Shown: piece by piece, positions 25,535 through 33,840 of the stretch
Numbering within the stretch: position 1 is the stretch's first letter
How the letters are laid out: each line of letters opens with the position of its first letter
Assembly: GCA_031553885.1 (NCBI GenBank)
Contig: JAVBKV010000014.1
Coordinates: 1-64,000, forward strand
Direction: 5' to 3'
DNA length: 64,000 nucleotides
DNA from: JAVBKV01 sp031553885
Lineage (GTDB): Bacteria; Bacteroidota; Bacteroidia; Bacteroidales; Azobacteroidaceae
Notes under the pieces: model-generated
What the model was told of the DNA's origin: nothing
What the model saw: the letters and a program-made list of their open reading frames with translations, nothing else
Database searches by the model: none
Translations under genes and position numbers: made by a program

Positions 25535-27056
25535 TCAGTATGTTTTTAACCGGTTCGACCAACAACTCAATATCTCCTGCTCCCGCCATCAGGACAACTT
25601 CATATTGTCCCTTTTTCATCACCTCAAGTAATTCCTGCTTACTGCACAACTGCTTCTCAGGACATTGCACATAATCCAAGATCAATTGCGAAGTAACTCC
25701 CGGAATAGGTTCTTCCCGCGCCGGATAAATATCAATCAGGATCACCTCATCTGATAAGGATAATGACTCAGCAAACTCCTTATAAAAATCGTTGGTCCTG
25801 GAATATAAATGAGGCTGGAACACACAAGTCAGTTTCCGTCCGGGATATAATTCTTTAACAGAACTGATACTGGCTGCCAGTTCCTCCGGATGATGCGCGT
25901 AATCGTCTATCAAAACGATCTTATCCGTTTTCAGGTGAAAGTCAAAACGCCGTTTCGCTCCCTGAAAGGAAGACATACCGGCTCGCAACTCTCCGGCCGT
26001 AGCTCCGTTCAGCCAGGCAATACCCATGGCTGCAACCGCATTAACGATATTGATTTTAACAGGAACTCCGAGCCGGACGTCCCTGATAGTTTCTGAAGGA
26101 GCTACAAAATCAAACGTAATTTCGCCGTTCGCTATCCGGATATTTTCGGCACGGAAGTCGGGAAATCCTCCTGATTCTGAGTTTGGGTTCAGTCCTCCCC
26201 CTGCCCCCTCCAGAGGGGGATAGCTTACGCTGGCAGCCCCTGAGTGCGTCAGCCTATCCCCCTCTGGAGGGGGCAGGGGGAGGATCTGAGATTCTCTTAA
26301 TACCTCTGATTTTTCAGAAAATTCTCCCGAGTACCTATATAATTTGACTCCTTTTTTCAGTACAGGTTTAATATCTACTCCCGATTCCATCAACAACACT
26401 CCATCTTCCCGTATCAAAGAAGCAAAATGCATAAAACTTTCCCGGTAAGCCTCCTCTGTCCCATAAATATCCAGATGATCGGGAGCGACGGAAGTTATTA
26501 CCGCCATATACGGAGTAAGCCAGTGAAAAGAACGGTCGTATTCATCCGCTTCGATAACCGTCAGATCACTTTTATCCGAAAGCAGAAGGTTGCTGTCATA
26601 ATTTTTCAGGATACCTCCCAGAAAAGCATTACAATCGACATGCGATTGTTTCAGTAAATGTGCGATCATGGAAGAAGTGGTCGTTTTTCCATGAGTTCCG
26701 GCCACACAAAGTCCCCGGTTGGTTTGAGTAATCTCACCCAGTACCTGCGCCCGTTTCATGACCTCAAAACCGTTTTCACGAAAATAAGTCAGTTCAGAAT
26801 GATCGGCCGGGACGGCCGGAGTCAGTACAATCAATGTATGCTCTTTGTCTTTATAAACAGAAGGTATCAAATCCACATTGTCCTCGTAATGAATTTCTGC
26901 TCCTTCCCGGTTCAACTGTTCAGTCAGAACAGATTCCACCCGGTCGTACCCGCCGACATGTTTACCTTTGGAAAGAAAATAACGAACCAGGGCACTCATA
27001 CCGATACCTCCGGCTCCGACAAAATACAAGGATTGTATGTTATTTAAATTGCTCAT
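25527..27056 (-). CDS. murC: UDP-N-acetylmuramate--L-alanine ligase MurC (with repeat-derived insert)
   Basis: Adds L-alanine to UDP-MurNAc, the first amino acid of the peptidoglycan stem. Motifs: VGAGGIGMSALVRY (UDP binding), GTHGKTTTSSMIAHLL (ATP loop), the metal-binding VIEADEYDRSF, and DDYAHHPEEL in the C-terminal domain. At 509 aa it is about 45-50 residues longer than usual. The excess is a Pro/Gly-rich stretch at about residues 255-292 (including LPLPPPEGDRL and YPPLEGAGGG), encoded by the G/C-rich repeat at 26194-26283. The insert lies in a predicted loop before the strand DFRAENIRI, so the fold can probably tolerate it. The start overlaps the murG stop by 4 bp. Confidence 0.95.
   Translation of the reverse strand: MSNLNNIQSLYFVGAGGIGMSALVRYFLSKGKHVGGYDRVESVLTEQLNREGAEIHYEDNVDLIPSVYKDKEHTLIVLTPAVPADHSELTYFRENGFEVMKRAQVLGEITQTNRGLCVAGTHGKTTTSSMIAHLLKQSHVDCNAFLGGILKNYDSNLLLSDKSDLTVIEADEYDRSFHWLTPYMAVITSVAPDHLDIYGTEEAYRESFMHFASLIREDGVLLMESGVDIKPVLKKGVKLYRYSGEFSEKSEVLRESQILPLPPPEGDRLTHSGAASVSYPPLEGAGGGLNPNSESGGFPDFRAENIRIANGEITFDFVAPSETIRDVRLGVPVKINIVNAVAAMGIAWLNGATAGELRAGMSSFQGAKRRFDFHLKTDKIVLIDDYAHHPEELAASISSVKELYPGRKLTCVFQPHLYSRTNDFYKEFAESLSLSDEVILIDIYPAREEPIPGVTSQLILDYVQCPEKQLCSKQELLEVMKKGQYEVVLMAGAGDIELLVEPVKNILNV
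26194..26283. repeat. REP-like inverted repeat pair inside murC (copy A)
   Basis: Two near-identical arms of about 37-38 bp (26194-26230 and 26246-26283) face each other around a 15-bp loop. Each arm contains CCTCCCCCTGCCCCCTCC or its complement. The unit matches the arms at 39446-39618 and 50772-50937, but here the two arms are in the opposite relative order: the GCGT-nAGCC ends point inward. The 90 bp are a multiple of three and contain no stop in the murC frame. Confidence 0.9.
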
Positions 27057-28156
27057 CGTTGTTGAATGATCTTTTCTATTTCATCTACAATTTTACTGGC
27101 CGCATCCGGCAGGGCCATCTTCAAAATATTGTCACTCAATGCTTCCAGTCGGGTGGTATCATGAATGATTTCTAATGCAATACCGGTCAGTTTTTCTTCT
27201 GCGTCCTTGTCGGAAACCATGATCGCTGCATTTTTGCTGACCAATGCCTGGGCATTTTTGGTCTGATGGTCTTCCGCCACATTGGGAGAAGGCACCAGTA
27301 TAACCGGTTTTCTCAACAGGCAAAACTCGGAAATAGAACTGGCACCGGCCCGGGAAATGATGAGGTCGGCAACCGAATAAGCAAGATCCATGCGCGATAC
27401 AAATTCAGTCAGCCGGACCGGCGCCTGCGGAAAAGCATCTACCTGATCTTTCAGTCCGGAATAATAATATTTACCGGACTGCCAGACCCATTGTACATCT
27501 TTGCAGGCGGTTATTTTTTCCAGATTCCGGAGAATACTTTGATTGATTGTACGGGCTCCCAGACTTCCACCGAGTACCACAACCGTCTTTTTCGCAGGAT
27601 CCAGGTTGAAATAATCAAAAGCTTCTTTCCGTTTTTCTTCCGTACACTGAAGATCCTGACGAACCGGATTACCGGTCAGAACAATTTTTTCTTTTGGAAA
27701 AAACTGTTCCATTCCTTCATAAGCCACACATATTTTAGAGGCGCCTCTGGCCAATAATTTATTGGTCACTCCGGCGTATGAATTCTGTTCCTGAATCAGC
27801 GTCGGAATACCTGCCCGGTTGGCCGCTTTCAAGGTCGGTCCGCTGGCATAGCCACCTACTCCGACAGCAATATCGGGACGGAAACTCCGGATGGTTTTCC
27901 GGGCTTTGAGCATACTTTCAGCCAATTTGAATAATACAGGGATATTCCGGAATAAATTTTTCCTGTCAAAACCTGCCACCGGAAGCCCCACGATAGAATA
28001 CCCTGCCGCCGGAACGCGTTCCATTTCCATCCGGTTCTCCGCTCCGACAAACAAAATCTCGGCCTCGGGATACCGGGCTTTCACTGCATTGGCAATCGAA
28101 ATGGCAGGAAAAATATGTCCTCCTGTTCCTCCTCCGCTGATGATAACTCTATTCAT
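27053..28156 (-). CDS. murG: Lipid II synthase MurG (GlcNAc transferase)
   Basis: Membrane-associated GT28 enzyme that adds GlcNAc to lipid I to make lipid II. The 367-aa protein has the N-terminal GGGTGGHIFPA lipid-pyrophosphate loop, a second G-loop (VVLGGSLGARTINQS) and the UDP-GlcNAc site (LIISRAGASSISEF). An in-frame ATG at 28174 would overlap ftsW; ATG 28156, 1 bp after the ftsW stop, begins directly at MNRVIISGGG and is preferred. Confidence 0.96.
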   Translation of the reverse strand: MNRVIISGGGTGGHIFPAISIANAVKARYPEAEILFVGAENRMEMERVPAAGYSIVGLPVAGFDRKNLFRNIPVLFKLAESMLKARKTIRSFRPDIAVGVGGYASGPTLKAANRAGIPTLIQEQNSYAGVTNKLLARGASKICVAYEGMEQFFPKEKIVLTGNPVRQDLQCTEEKRKEAFDYFNLDPAKKTVVVLGGSLGARTINQSILRNLEKITACKDVQWVWQSGKYYYSGLKDQVDAFPQAPVRLTEFVSRMDLAYSVADLIISRAGASSISEFCLLRKPVILVPSPNVAEDHQTKNAQALVSKNAAIMVSDKDAEEKLTGIALEIIHDTTRLEALSDNILKMALPDAASKIVDEIEKIIQQR

Positions 28157-28157
28157 A

Positions 28158-29408
28158 TTAAAACTCTCCTGCATTGATATTTTCTTCTACAAATGCTTTT
28201 TCCTTGGACAGTTGAGCCTCTGCTTCCTGCTCTTCCGCAATCGCCTCTTCCCGGAGAACACCTTTCGGGTTTTCAAACCGGCTGACACTCAGAATAAATC
28301 CGATGTATACGCAGGTGATCAATGTTGAAGTTCCTCCCCGGCTGATCAGGGGCAACGGCTGTCCTGTAACGGGGATCAGGTTAACAGCTACGGCCATGTT
28401 GGCCAGGGCCTGCGAAACAACAATCAGGGCCGAACCGATAACCAATAATTTGGGGAATAACTTTTCGCACCGGTTGGCTATAATTCCCGAGCGTATAAAC
28501 AAAATTACGTACAATAACAATACCACGATCCCGCCTATCAATCCCAATTCTTCGATAATGATGGCAAAAATAAAATCTGAATAAGCCTGGGGAAGAAAAT
28601 CTCTTTCCTGGCTGTTTCCGGGCAATTTCCCGAATAATCCGCCACGGGCTACGGCTATCTTGGCATGCGAAACCTGGTAATTATCGTCATTGATTACAAA
28701 TTCCTCACTCTTAACATTTTCCTTGTGGTTGAAATCCTTGATCCGCTCTTTCCAGGTAATACCCCGGGGAAAAATCGAGTTCATCGTTCCGGAAGGCACG
28801 AATACCAGAAAGCTGAAAAACAATCCTCCGGCTACGATAAGTACTGCGAGCAATATCGCCAGTTTTTTAAAGGGAATCTGCCCGATAAACATCATCAGGA
28901 ATACGATGGCAAACAACATAGCTGCCGTCGAGAAATTATCCAGTAAAATAATTCCGCAGGTAACAACCGACAACCCCAGTATCCACTTGAAACTGTTGTC
29001 ATTCGGCTTTGTCTTCTGGTATTTACTGAGGATAAATGCAGTACACGTAATCAGGAATAACTTGGCAAATTCCGAGGGCTGGAAGGAAATCCCACCTATC
29101 GACAACCAACGTTCAGCCCCGTTGACCGAATCACCGAATATTTTAGTGGCAACCAGCAACAACCAGGCAAAGGGAAGCAGTAAAGCCAGCACAGAAAAAT
29201 ACTTAGGCTTAAAACTATGCACCAGCAAAACCACTCCGGCACCTCCGAGCAAAAACATGGTGTGACGCATAATCGGCCGCCAGTAATCCTGCCTATAGGC
29301 AAGCGTACTGGAAGCGCTGTACACTTCCACAATGGAAATCAGACAGAGGAACATGAAGATCATCCATATCACCCGGTCACCCCTAAATATTTTATTGATA
29401 AAATCCAT
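28158..29408 (-). CDS. ftsW: Peptidoglycan polymerase FtsW (SEDS family)
   Basis: Polytopic inner-membrane glycosyltransferase that polymerises septal lipid II together with FtsI. The 416-aa protein has about ten membrane segments and SEDS landmarks: GAERWLSIGGISFQPSEFAK, FLPQAYSDFIFAIIIEELG and the C-terminal IPVTGQPLPLISRGGTS. A charged C-terminal tail (about 385-416) is cytoplasmic. It sits between murD and murG as in most dcw clusters. Confidence 0.95.
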   Translation of the reverse strand: MDFINKIFRGDRVIWMIFMFLCLISIVEVYSASSTLAYRQDYWRPIMRHTMFLLGGAGVVLLVHSFKPKYFSVLALLLPFAWLLLVATKIFGDSVNGAERWLSIGGISFQPSEFAKLFLITCTAFILSKYQKTKPNDNSFKWILGLSVVTCGIILLDNFSTAAMLFAIVFLMMFIGQIPFKKLAILLAVLIVAGGLFFSFLVFVPSGTMNSIFPRGITWKERIKDFNHKENVKSEEFVINDDNYQVSHAKIAVARGGLFGKLPGNSQERDFLPQAYSDFIFAIIIEELGLIGGIVVLLLYVILFIRSGIIANRCEKLFPKLLVIGSALIVVSQALANMAVAVNLIPVTGQPLPLISRGGTSTLITCVYIGFILSVSRFENPKGVLREEAIAEEQEAEAQLSKEKAFVEENINAGEF

Positions 29409-29411
29409 TTT

Positions 29412-30746
29412 TTAAAGCCTCCTCACACACTCTTTAAATTGCCTTCCCCGGTCTTCGTAATTATTAAACAAGTCAAAACTGGCACAACAGGGAGACAACA
29501 ACACCGTATCACCCTTATGGGCCAACTGGTAGGCCTGTCTCACCGCCTCTTCCATCGAACGGGCATCCGTTATGTCCGAAACCTTTCCGTCAAAAAAAGC
29601 ATGTAATTTACTGTTATCAACGCCAAGAAATATCAATGCCCGGCATTTCTCCTGCACCAGAGCTTCAATTTCCGTATAATCATTGCCCTTATCCGTGCCC
29701 CCCAATATAAGGACAACCGGATTTTTCATGCATTGCAGGGCATACCAGCAGGAGTTTACATTAGTCGCCTTCGAATCGTTGATGTATTCGACTCCTTTGA
29801 CCCGGGCCACTTTCTCCAGGCGGTGTTCCACTCCCTTGAAATCACTCAATGATTTGCGGATATCCTCATTTCTGATATCCAGCAATTTAGCTGCAATTCC
29901 GGCAGCTAATGAATTGTACAGATTGTGCGTGCCGGTCAGGGCAACTAACTCTTCTTCCATGGTAAAGACGCCGTTAGGGGTTTCAATAATGATTTGTTTA
30001 TTATCCGTATAGGCTTTAACGCCTTCTTTTTTATTTAATGCAAAGGGATAGAGTTTCACCCGGGGAGCCCGTTTGGCAATTTCGGCCGTAATCAGCGGAT
30101 CCTCATTCCAGAAAATAAAGGCATCCTCCTCTGTCTGATTCTGCAAAATACGCATTTTGGCATCCACATAGTTCTGCATCTCGTAGTTGTAACGATCCAG
30201 GTGGTCAGGTGTAATATTCAATAAAACAGCAATATCCGCCTTAAAATCGTACATGTTGTCCAATTGGAAGCTACTTAACTCGATGACATAATAATCGTAG
30301 TTATTCTCAGCAACCTGCAAGGCCAAACTATCTCCTACATTACCGGCTAACCCTACGTTCAAACCTGCATTTTTCAGGATGTGATAGGTCAGCATGGTAG
30401 TCGTAGTTTTCCCGTTACTACCTGTGATACAAACCGTTTTCGCCTTTGTATAACGACCGGCCAATTCAATTTCCGAAATGATCGGTATGTGTTGTGCTTT
30501 CAGTTTTTGAATAAGCGGTGCCTTGTCCGGAATCCCGGGGCTTTTAACCACCTCATCCGCATTCAGGATCAACTCCTCGGTGTGATGCCCCTCTTCGTAA
30601 CGGATACCGTATTTTTCAAGCAACTCTTTATAAGGAGCTTTAATTCCGGACAGGTCGGAAACAAAGACATCGAACCCCTGTTTTTTTGCTAAAACAGCAG
30701 CACCTGCACCGCTTTCTCCGGCTCCCAGTATGACCATTCTTTTCAT
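29412..30746 (-). CDS. murD: UDP-N-acetylmuramoylalanine--D-glutamate ligase MurD
   Basis: Adds D-glutamate to UDP-MurNAc-L-Ala. The 444-aa product opens with the UDP-binding MKRMVILGAGESGAGAAVLA, has the ATP loop CITGSNGKTTTTMLTYHIL, the acidic metal site VIELSSFQLD and a C-terminal domain with INDSKATNVNS and LSPCCASFDLFNN. The frame stays open 89 codons further upstream into mraY; that part is not MurD-like, and the ATG at 30746, 2 bp after the mraY stop, is the start. Confidence 0.96.
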   Translation of the reverse strand: MKRMVILGAGESGAGAAVLAKKQGFDVFVSDLSGIKAPYKELLEKYGIRYEEGHHTEELILNADEVVKSPGIPDKAPLIQKLKAQHIPIISEIELAGRYTKAKTVCITGSNGKTTTTMLTYHILKNAGLNVGLAGNVGDSLALQVAENNYDYYVIELSSFQLDNMYDFKADIAVLLNITPDHLDRYNYEMQNYVDAKMRILQNQTEEDAFIFWNEDPLITAEIAKRAPRVKLYPFALNKKEGVKAYTDNKQIIIETPNGVFTMEEELVALTGTHNLYNSLAAGIAAKLLDIRNEDIRKSLSDFKGVEHRLEKVARVKGVEYINDSKATNVNSCWYALQCMKNPVVLILGGTDKGNDYTEIEALVQEKCRALIFLGVDNSKLHAFFDGKVSDITDARSMEEAVRQAYQLAHKGDTVLLSPCCASFDLFNNYEDRGRQFKECVRRL

Positions 30747-30748
30747 TG

Positions 30749-32005
30749 TTATCTCATTTTTAAGGTGGCAACAGCTAATACGGCCAGAATAATTCCGATC
30801 AGCCAGAAACGCACTACAATCTTGGATTCGGGAATGGGAATCAGCGGCTTCTGAATCAATGCATCGATCCCTGCATTTCCCGGTTTTTGGAAATGGTGAT
30901 GCAAAGGTGTCATTTTGAAAATCCGTTTCCCAGCCCCGTATTTCTTTTTGGTAAACTTGAAATAAGCTACCTGAACCATAACCGAAATACTTTCTACAAA
31001 GAAAACTCCACAAAGAATCGGCAACAATAATTCTTTATGAATAATAATAGCAAATACGGCAATAATCCCTCCCAGGGTCAGGGATCCTGTATCGCCCATG
31101 AATACCTGGGCCGGATATGAATTATACCAAAGGAAACCGATGGTAGCTCCGATGAAAGAACTGGCAAAAACAGCGAGCTCCTCACAGCCAGGAATATACA
31201 TAATATTGAGGTAAGCCGCATATTCGATGTGACTCGAAACGTAAGCCAGTATTCCGAGAGTAACCCCGATGATGGCCGAGCTGCCGGCTGCTAATCCGTC
31301 CAACCCGTCGGTCAGATTGGCACTGTTGGATACTGCCGTAACAATAAAAATCGTAATGATCACAAAGATAATCCAGGTTGCTGCCGTCCGGTGACTGGGC
31401 ATAAAAGAAACCAGGTCACGGTAATCCAGGTTATTATTCTTCACGAACGGAATGGTAGTCTTGGTGGATTTAACTTCGGGGCTGTGGACTACGTCTGTAA
31501 TGACATCGCCTTTGCGGACTTCCACATTTTCCCGCATAACAGCATGAGGACTCAAATAAAGTGTCAGTCCCACAATCAAACCTAATCCCACTTGTCCGAC
31601 AATTTTAAATTTTCCGCTTAACCCTTCTTTATTTTTTCTGAAAACCTTGATATAATCGTCCAGAAAACCGATACAACCCAGCCAAACCGTAGTGATCAGC
31701 ATCAGGATAATATAAATATTGGTTAATTTAGCCAACAACAATACAGGTACGATAATGGCAATGATAATAATAATTCCCCCCATTGTCGGAGTACCTTTTT
31801 TACTCATCTGCCCTTCAAGACCCAGATTACGGATGGTTTCACCAACCTGCATCAACTGCAACTTATTGATGATCTTCCTACCAATCAGGGTAGAAATAAA
31901 TAAGGACAGGATCAAAGCCATAGACGAACGAAACGATATATAGTGAAACATTCCCGCTCCGGGGAAATTCAGTTGATCCAGGTAATCAAACAAGTAATAT
32001 AGCAT
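30749..32005 (-). CDS. mraY: Phospho-MurNAc-pentapeptide transferase MraY
   Basis: Integral membrane enzyme that makes lipid I from UDP-MurNAc-pentapeptide and undecaprenyl phosphate. The 418-aa protein has about ten membrane helices and the family motifs GFLDDYIKVFRKNKEGLSGK (catalytic DD), NSANLTDGLDGLAAGSS, GDTGSLTLGG and PLHHHFQKPG. A longer loop at about 160-205 is seen in Bacteroidota members. It follows the DUF4435 gene by 11 bp, where murE would normally precede it. Confidence 0.96.
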   Translation of the reverse strand: MLYYLFDYLDQLNFPGAGMFHYISFRSSMALILSLFISTLIGRKIINKLQLMQVGETIRNLGLEGQMSKKGTPTMGGIIIIIAIIVPVLLLAKLTNIYIILMLITTVWLGCIGFLDDYIKVFRKNKEGLSGKFKIVGQVGLGLIVGLTLYLSPHAVMRENVEVRKGDVITDVVHSPEVKSTKTTIPFVKNNNLDYRDLVSFMPSHRTAATWIIFVIITIFIVTAVSNSANLTDGLDGLAAGSSAIIGVTLGILAYVSSHIEYAAYLNIMYIPGCEELAVFASSFIGATIGFLWYNSYPAQVFMGDTGSLTLGGIIAVFAIIIHKELLLPILCGVFFVESISVMVQVAYFKFTKKKYGAGKRIFKMTPLHHHFQKPGNAGIDALIQKPLIPIPESKIVVRFWLIGIILAVLAVATLKMR

Positions 32006-32016
32006 AGGGCTTATTT

Positions 32017-32964
32017 TTAGTTGAAATAAAGTTGAATGTCTCGTTTTATTTTATTTAGCTCCGCATAATCTTCAAAGCAGATGCCATCTTCCAGGAAATA
32101 GGATTCAATGCTTTTCCGGGATAAAAAGAACTGCCTTTTTTCTTCCGGTTCAAGATCCTGGGCTATTTCCCGTTCTGATACCCGCTGAATCTCACGAGCA
32201 ATTTTCAACACCACCTGTTCAAACACATTATGCCCCCTGAAATAAAGATACGCATTTTTCGGATTAATTCCTAATTGCTGGTAACGCCGTTTCGTTTCTT
32301 CCCATTCGGCCAGAGAATAATTCGGTCTCAGATCAATCAATACGGCATCAGTTCTTTCTTTTAGTTGAAGGATCATTTTTTTTCCATTTTCCTTCAGATC
32401 GACAGCATCCAGGTTCAACAATACACGAAAATGTTTTTTACCCAATACACCGTCTCTTCTGGAAACGGAAAGTAAATGGTATATAAATAATTCATACAGC
32501 ACTTCGGAATACGATTCTAAGAAAGATTCAAAATCGAATAAATCATTTCGGAGTCCTGCTTTTTCAATTACGTTGTCTATTCCTTTCGCATAGCACAGAT
32601 GGTTTTCAAACGAGTACGTATAGGTTTGAAACACATTATTGGCCACATCGATACCCTTCTCACCCGACAGGTAACGGTAGTCGCTGTCTATACAAATAAA
32701 AAAACCTTTCGACAGGCAATTGAGCTTTTTATATTCCAGACAAACCGTACAACCAGTTGCCAGTACATTATCTTTCGTCCGGCTGTAAGTAATAAAGTCA
32801 AACTTTCTGTCCGGAAGAAAATGTCTGAATATTTTTTCCCAAAACATCTTGTCAACAGTTGCCTCCAGGTGTACGGCAGCTGAACAACGATTCAGTATGG
32901 CCCGGTTTCTGTAGTCCAACGCCAACTGAACATAATAGATATTTTTATCGGTCTTCCGGATCAT
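32017..32964 (-). CDS. DUF4435 (TOPRIM-like) protein, possible effector of an ATPase pair
   Basis: A 315-aa protein resembling the DUF4435 family, whose N-terminal half has a TOPRIM-like nuclease fold. Visible landmarks are an acidic residue in VHLEATVDKMFW (about 34), the DxD motif FFICIDSDYRY (about 93-95) and TYSFENHLCY. The C-terminal half is helical and charged. It begins 3 bp after the ATPase stop, so the two are surely co-translated. ATPase then DUF4435 is the gene order of PARIS (ariA-ariB), where the DUF4435 protein is the toxic effector released by the ATPase. Defence function here is inference; a cell-wall-related role is the alternative given the location. Confidence 0.72.
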   Translation of the reverse strand: MIRKTDKNIYYVQLALDYRNRAILNRCSAAVHLEATVDKMFWEKIFRHFLPDRKFDFITYSRTKDNVLATGCTVCLEYKKLNCLSKGFFICIDSDYRYLSGEKGIDVANNVFQTYTYSFENHLCYAKGIDNVIEKAGLRNDLFDFESFLESYSEVLYELFIYHLLSVSRRDGVLGKKHFRVLLNLDAVDLKENGKKMILQLKERTDAVLIDLRPNYSLAEWEETKRRYQQLGINPKNAYLYFRGHNVFEQVVLKIAREIQRVSEREIAQDLEPEEKRQFFLSRKSIESYFLEDGICFEDYAELNKIKRDIQLYFN

Positions 32965-32967
32965 CAA

Positions 32968-33825
32968 TCAATTGTATAAATCGTCCATAAAAAAGACTTT
33001 ATCGGACCACCCTTCTCCAAAAATAGAGGGTGAATGAGTGGATATAATCAACTGGCAATGCGTGTTCAATTCACGGATCACATCGATCAACTGCTGTTGC
33101 CAGCCTACGTGAAGTGATATTTCCGGTTCATCCATCAGCAATACACAAGCTTGCTCCTCCATCAGAAAAACAGTGAAAATGATAATCAGCAATTGCTTTT
33201 CTCCCGAAGAAAGTTTGCCTAAAGAAATAATATCATTGCCCCGTTGAAAATCAAGTTCATTCGAATACGGGTTAATCTCAATGGTTTTCTCCGTTTCTGC
33301 AAACAAACGGTCGATGATGCCAAAAAGCAACCGTATCCGCTGGTTGATGGTATCCGCCTGTTCGGGAAAATTAGTTGCTTTGAACCGGTAATTGGAAAAA
33401 GAATCCCTTCCCCGTCCGATGGTGTAAAGCAAATCCTTTAATCTTTTGTCCAACAAGGTTTCCGTATGGGAAAAATTCCTCTTATCATTAATCGGAACAT
33501 CAAAGGTATTGATGAATGAAACCGGAATGATAAGGTCTTTTTCAACCTCGACGGAAGGAACAGGCATTTCTTTTTTATTGTACCAATACGAATATCCCTT
33601 TGTATGGTTATCTGCTGTACCGATGATTTTCATACCTTCGATATTCTGATCCTCGAAGTAACCTGTTTTGGATTGAAGCAAGGCCGAAATACTCCTCAAA
33701 ATCGTACTCTTTCCACTGCCATTGATCCCGACAAGGATATTTACATCCGGATTCAGGTCCCAGGTCAGGTCATACCGGCCAAACAGCCTCCGGATTTCCA
33801 CTCTTTTGATCAGATTGATTTTCAT
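32968..33825 (-). CDS. Compact AAA/ABC-type ATPase paired with the DUF4435 gene
   Basis: A 285-aa SMC/ABC-like ATPase: Walker A GINGSGKST (33-41), signature LGKLSSGEKQLLII (about 203), Walker B CVLLMDEPEISLH and a switch region LIISTHSPSIF. There is no membrane segment and no long coiled coil, so it is shorter than typical OLD or AriA ATPases. These enzymes usually act as sensors or switches for a nuclease partner, here the DUF4435 product encoded 3 bp downstream. It lies 15 bp after murE, inside the cell-wall operon, and so should be expressed constitutively with it. Confidence 0.8.
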   Translation of the reverse strand: MKINLIKRVEIRRLFGRYDLTWDLNPDVNILVGINGSGKSTILRSISALLQSKTGYFEDQNIEGMKIIGTADNHTKGYSYWYNKKEMPVPSVEVEKDLIIPVSFINTFDVPINDKRNFSHTETLLDKRLKDLLYTIGRGRDSFSNYRFKATNFPEQADTINQRIRLLFGIIDRLFAETEKTIEINPYSNELDFQRGNDIISLGKLSSGEKQLLIIIFTVFLMEEQACVLLMDEPEISLHVGWQQQLIDVIRELNTHCQLIISTHSPSIFGEGWSDKVFFMDDLYN

Positions 33826-33840
33826 ACCCTGAGTTGTTAT

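Noticed and set aside
26194..26283. A frameshift or pseudogene state for murC
   Set aside because: The insert keeps the frame, has no stop, and all catalytic motifs before and after it are intact.
28690..29265. A 191-codon plus-strand frame
   Set aside because: It lies opposite ftsW and has no family features or promoter.
30747..31013. 89-codon N-terminal extension of murD
   Set aside because: It overlaps mraY in another frame and is not MurD-like; the ATG at 30746 starts right at the UDP-binding motif.
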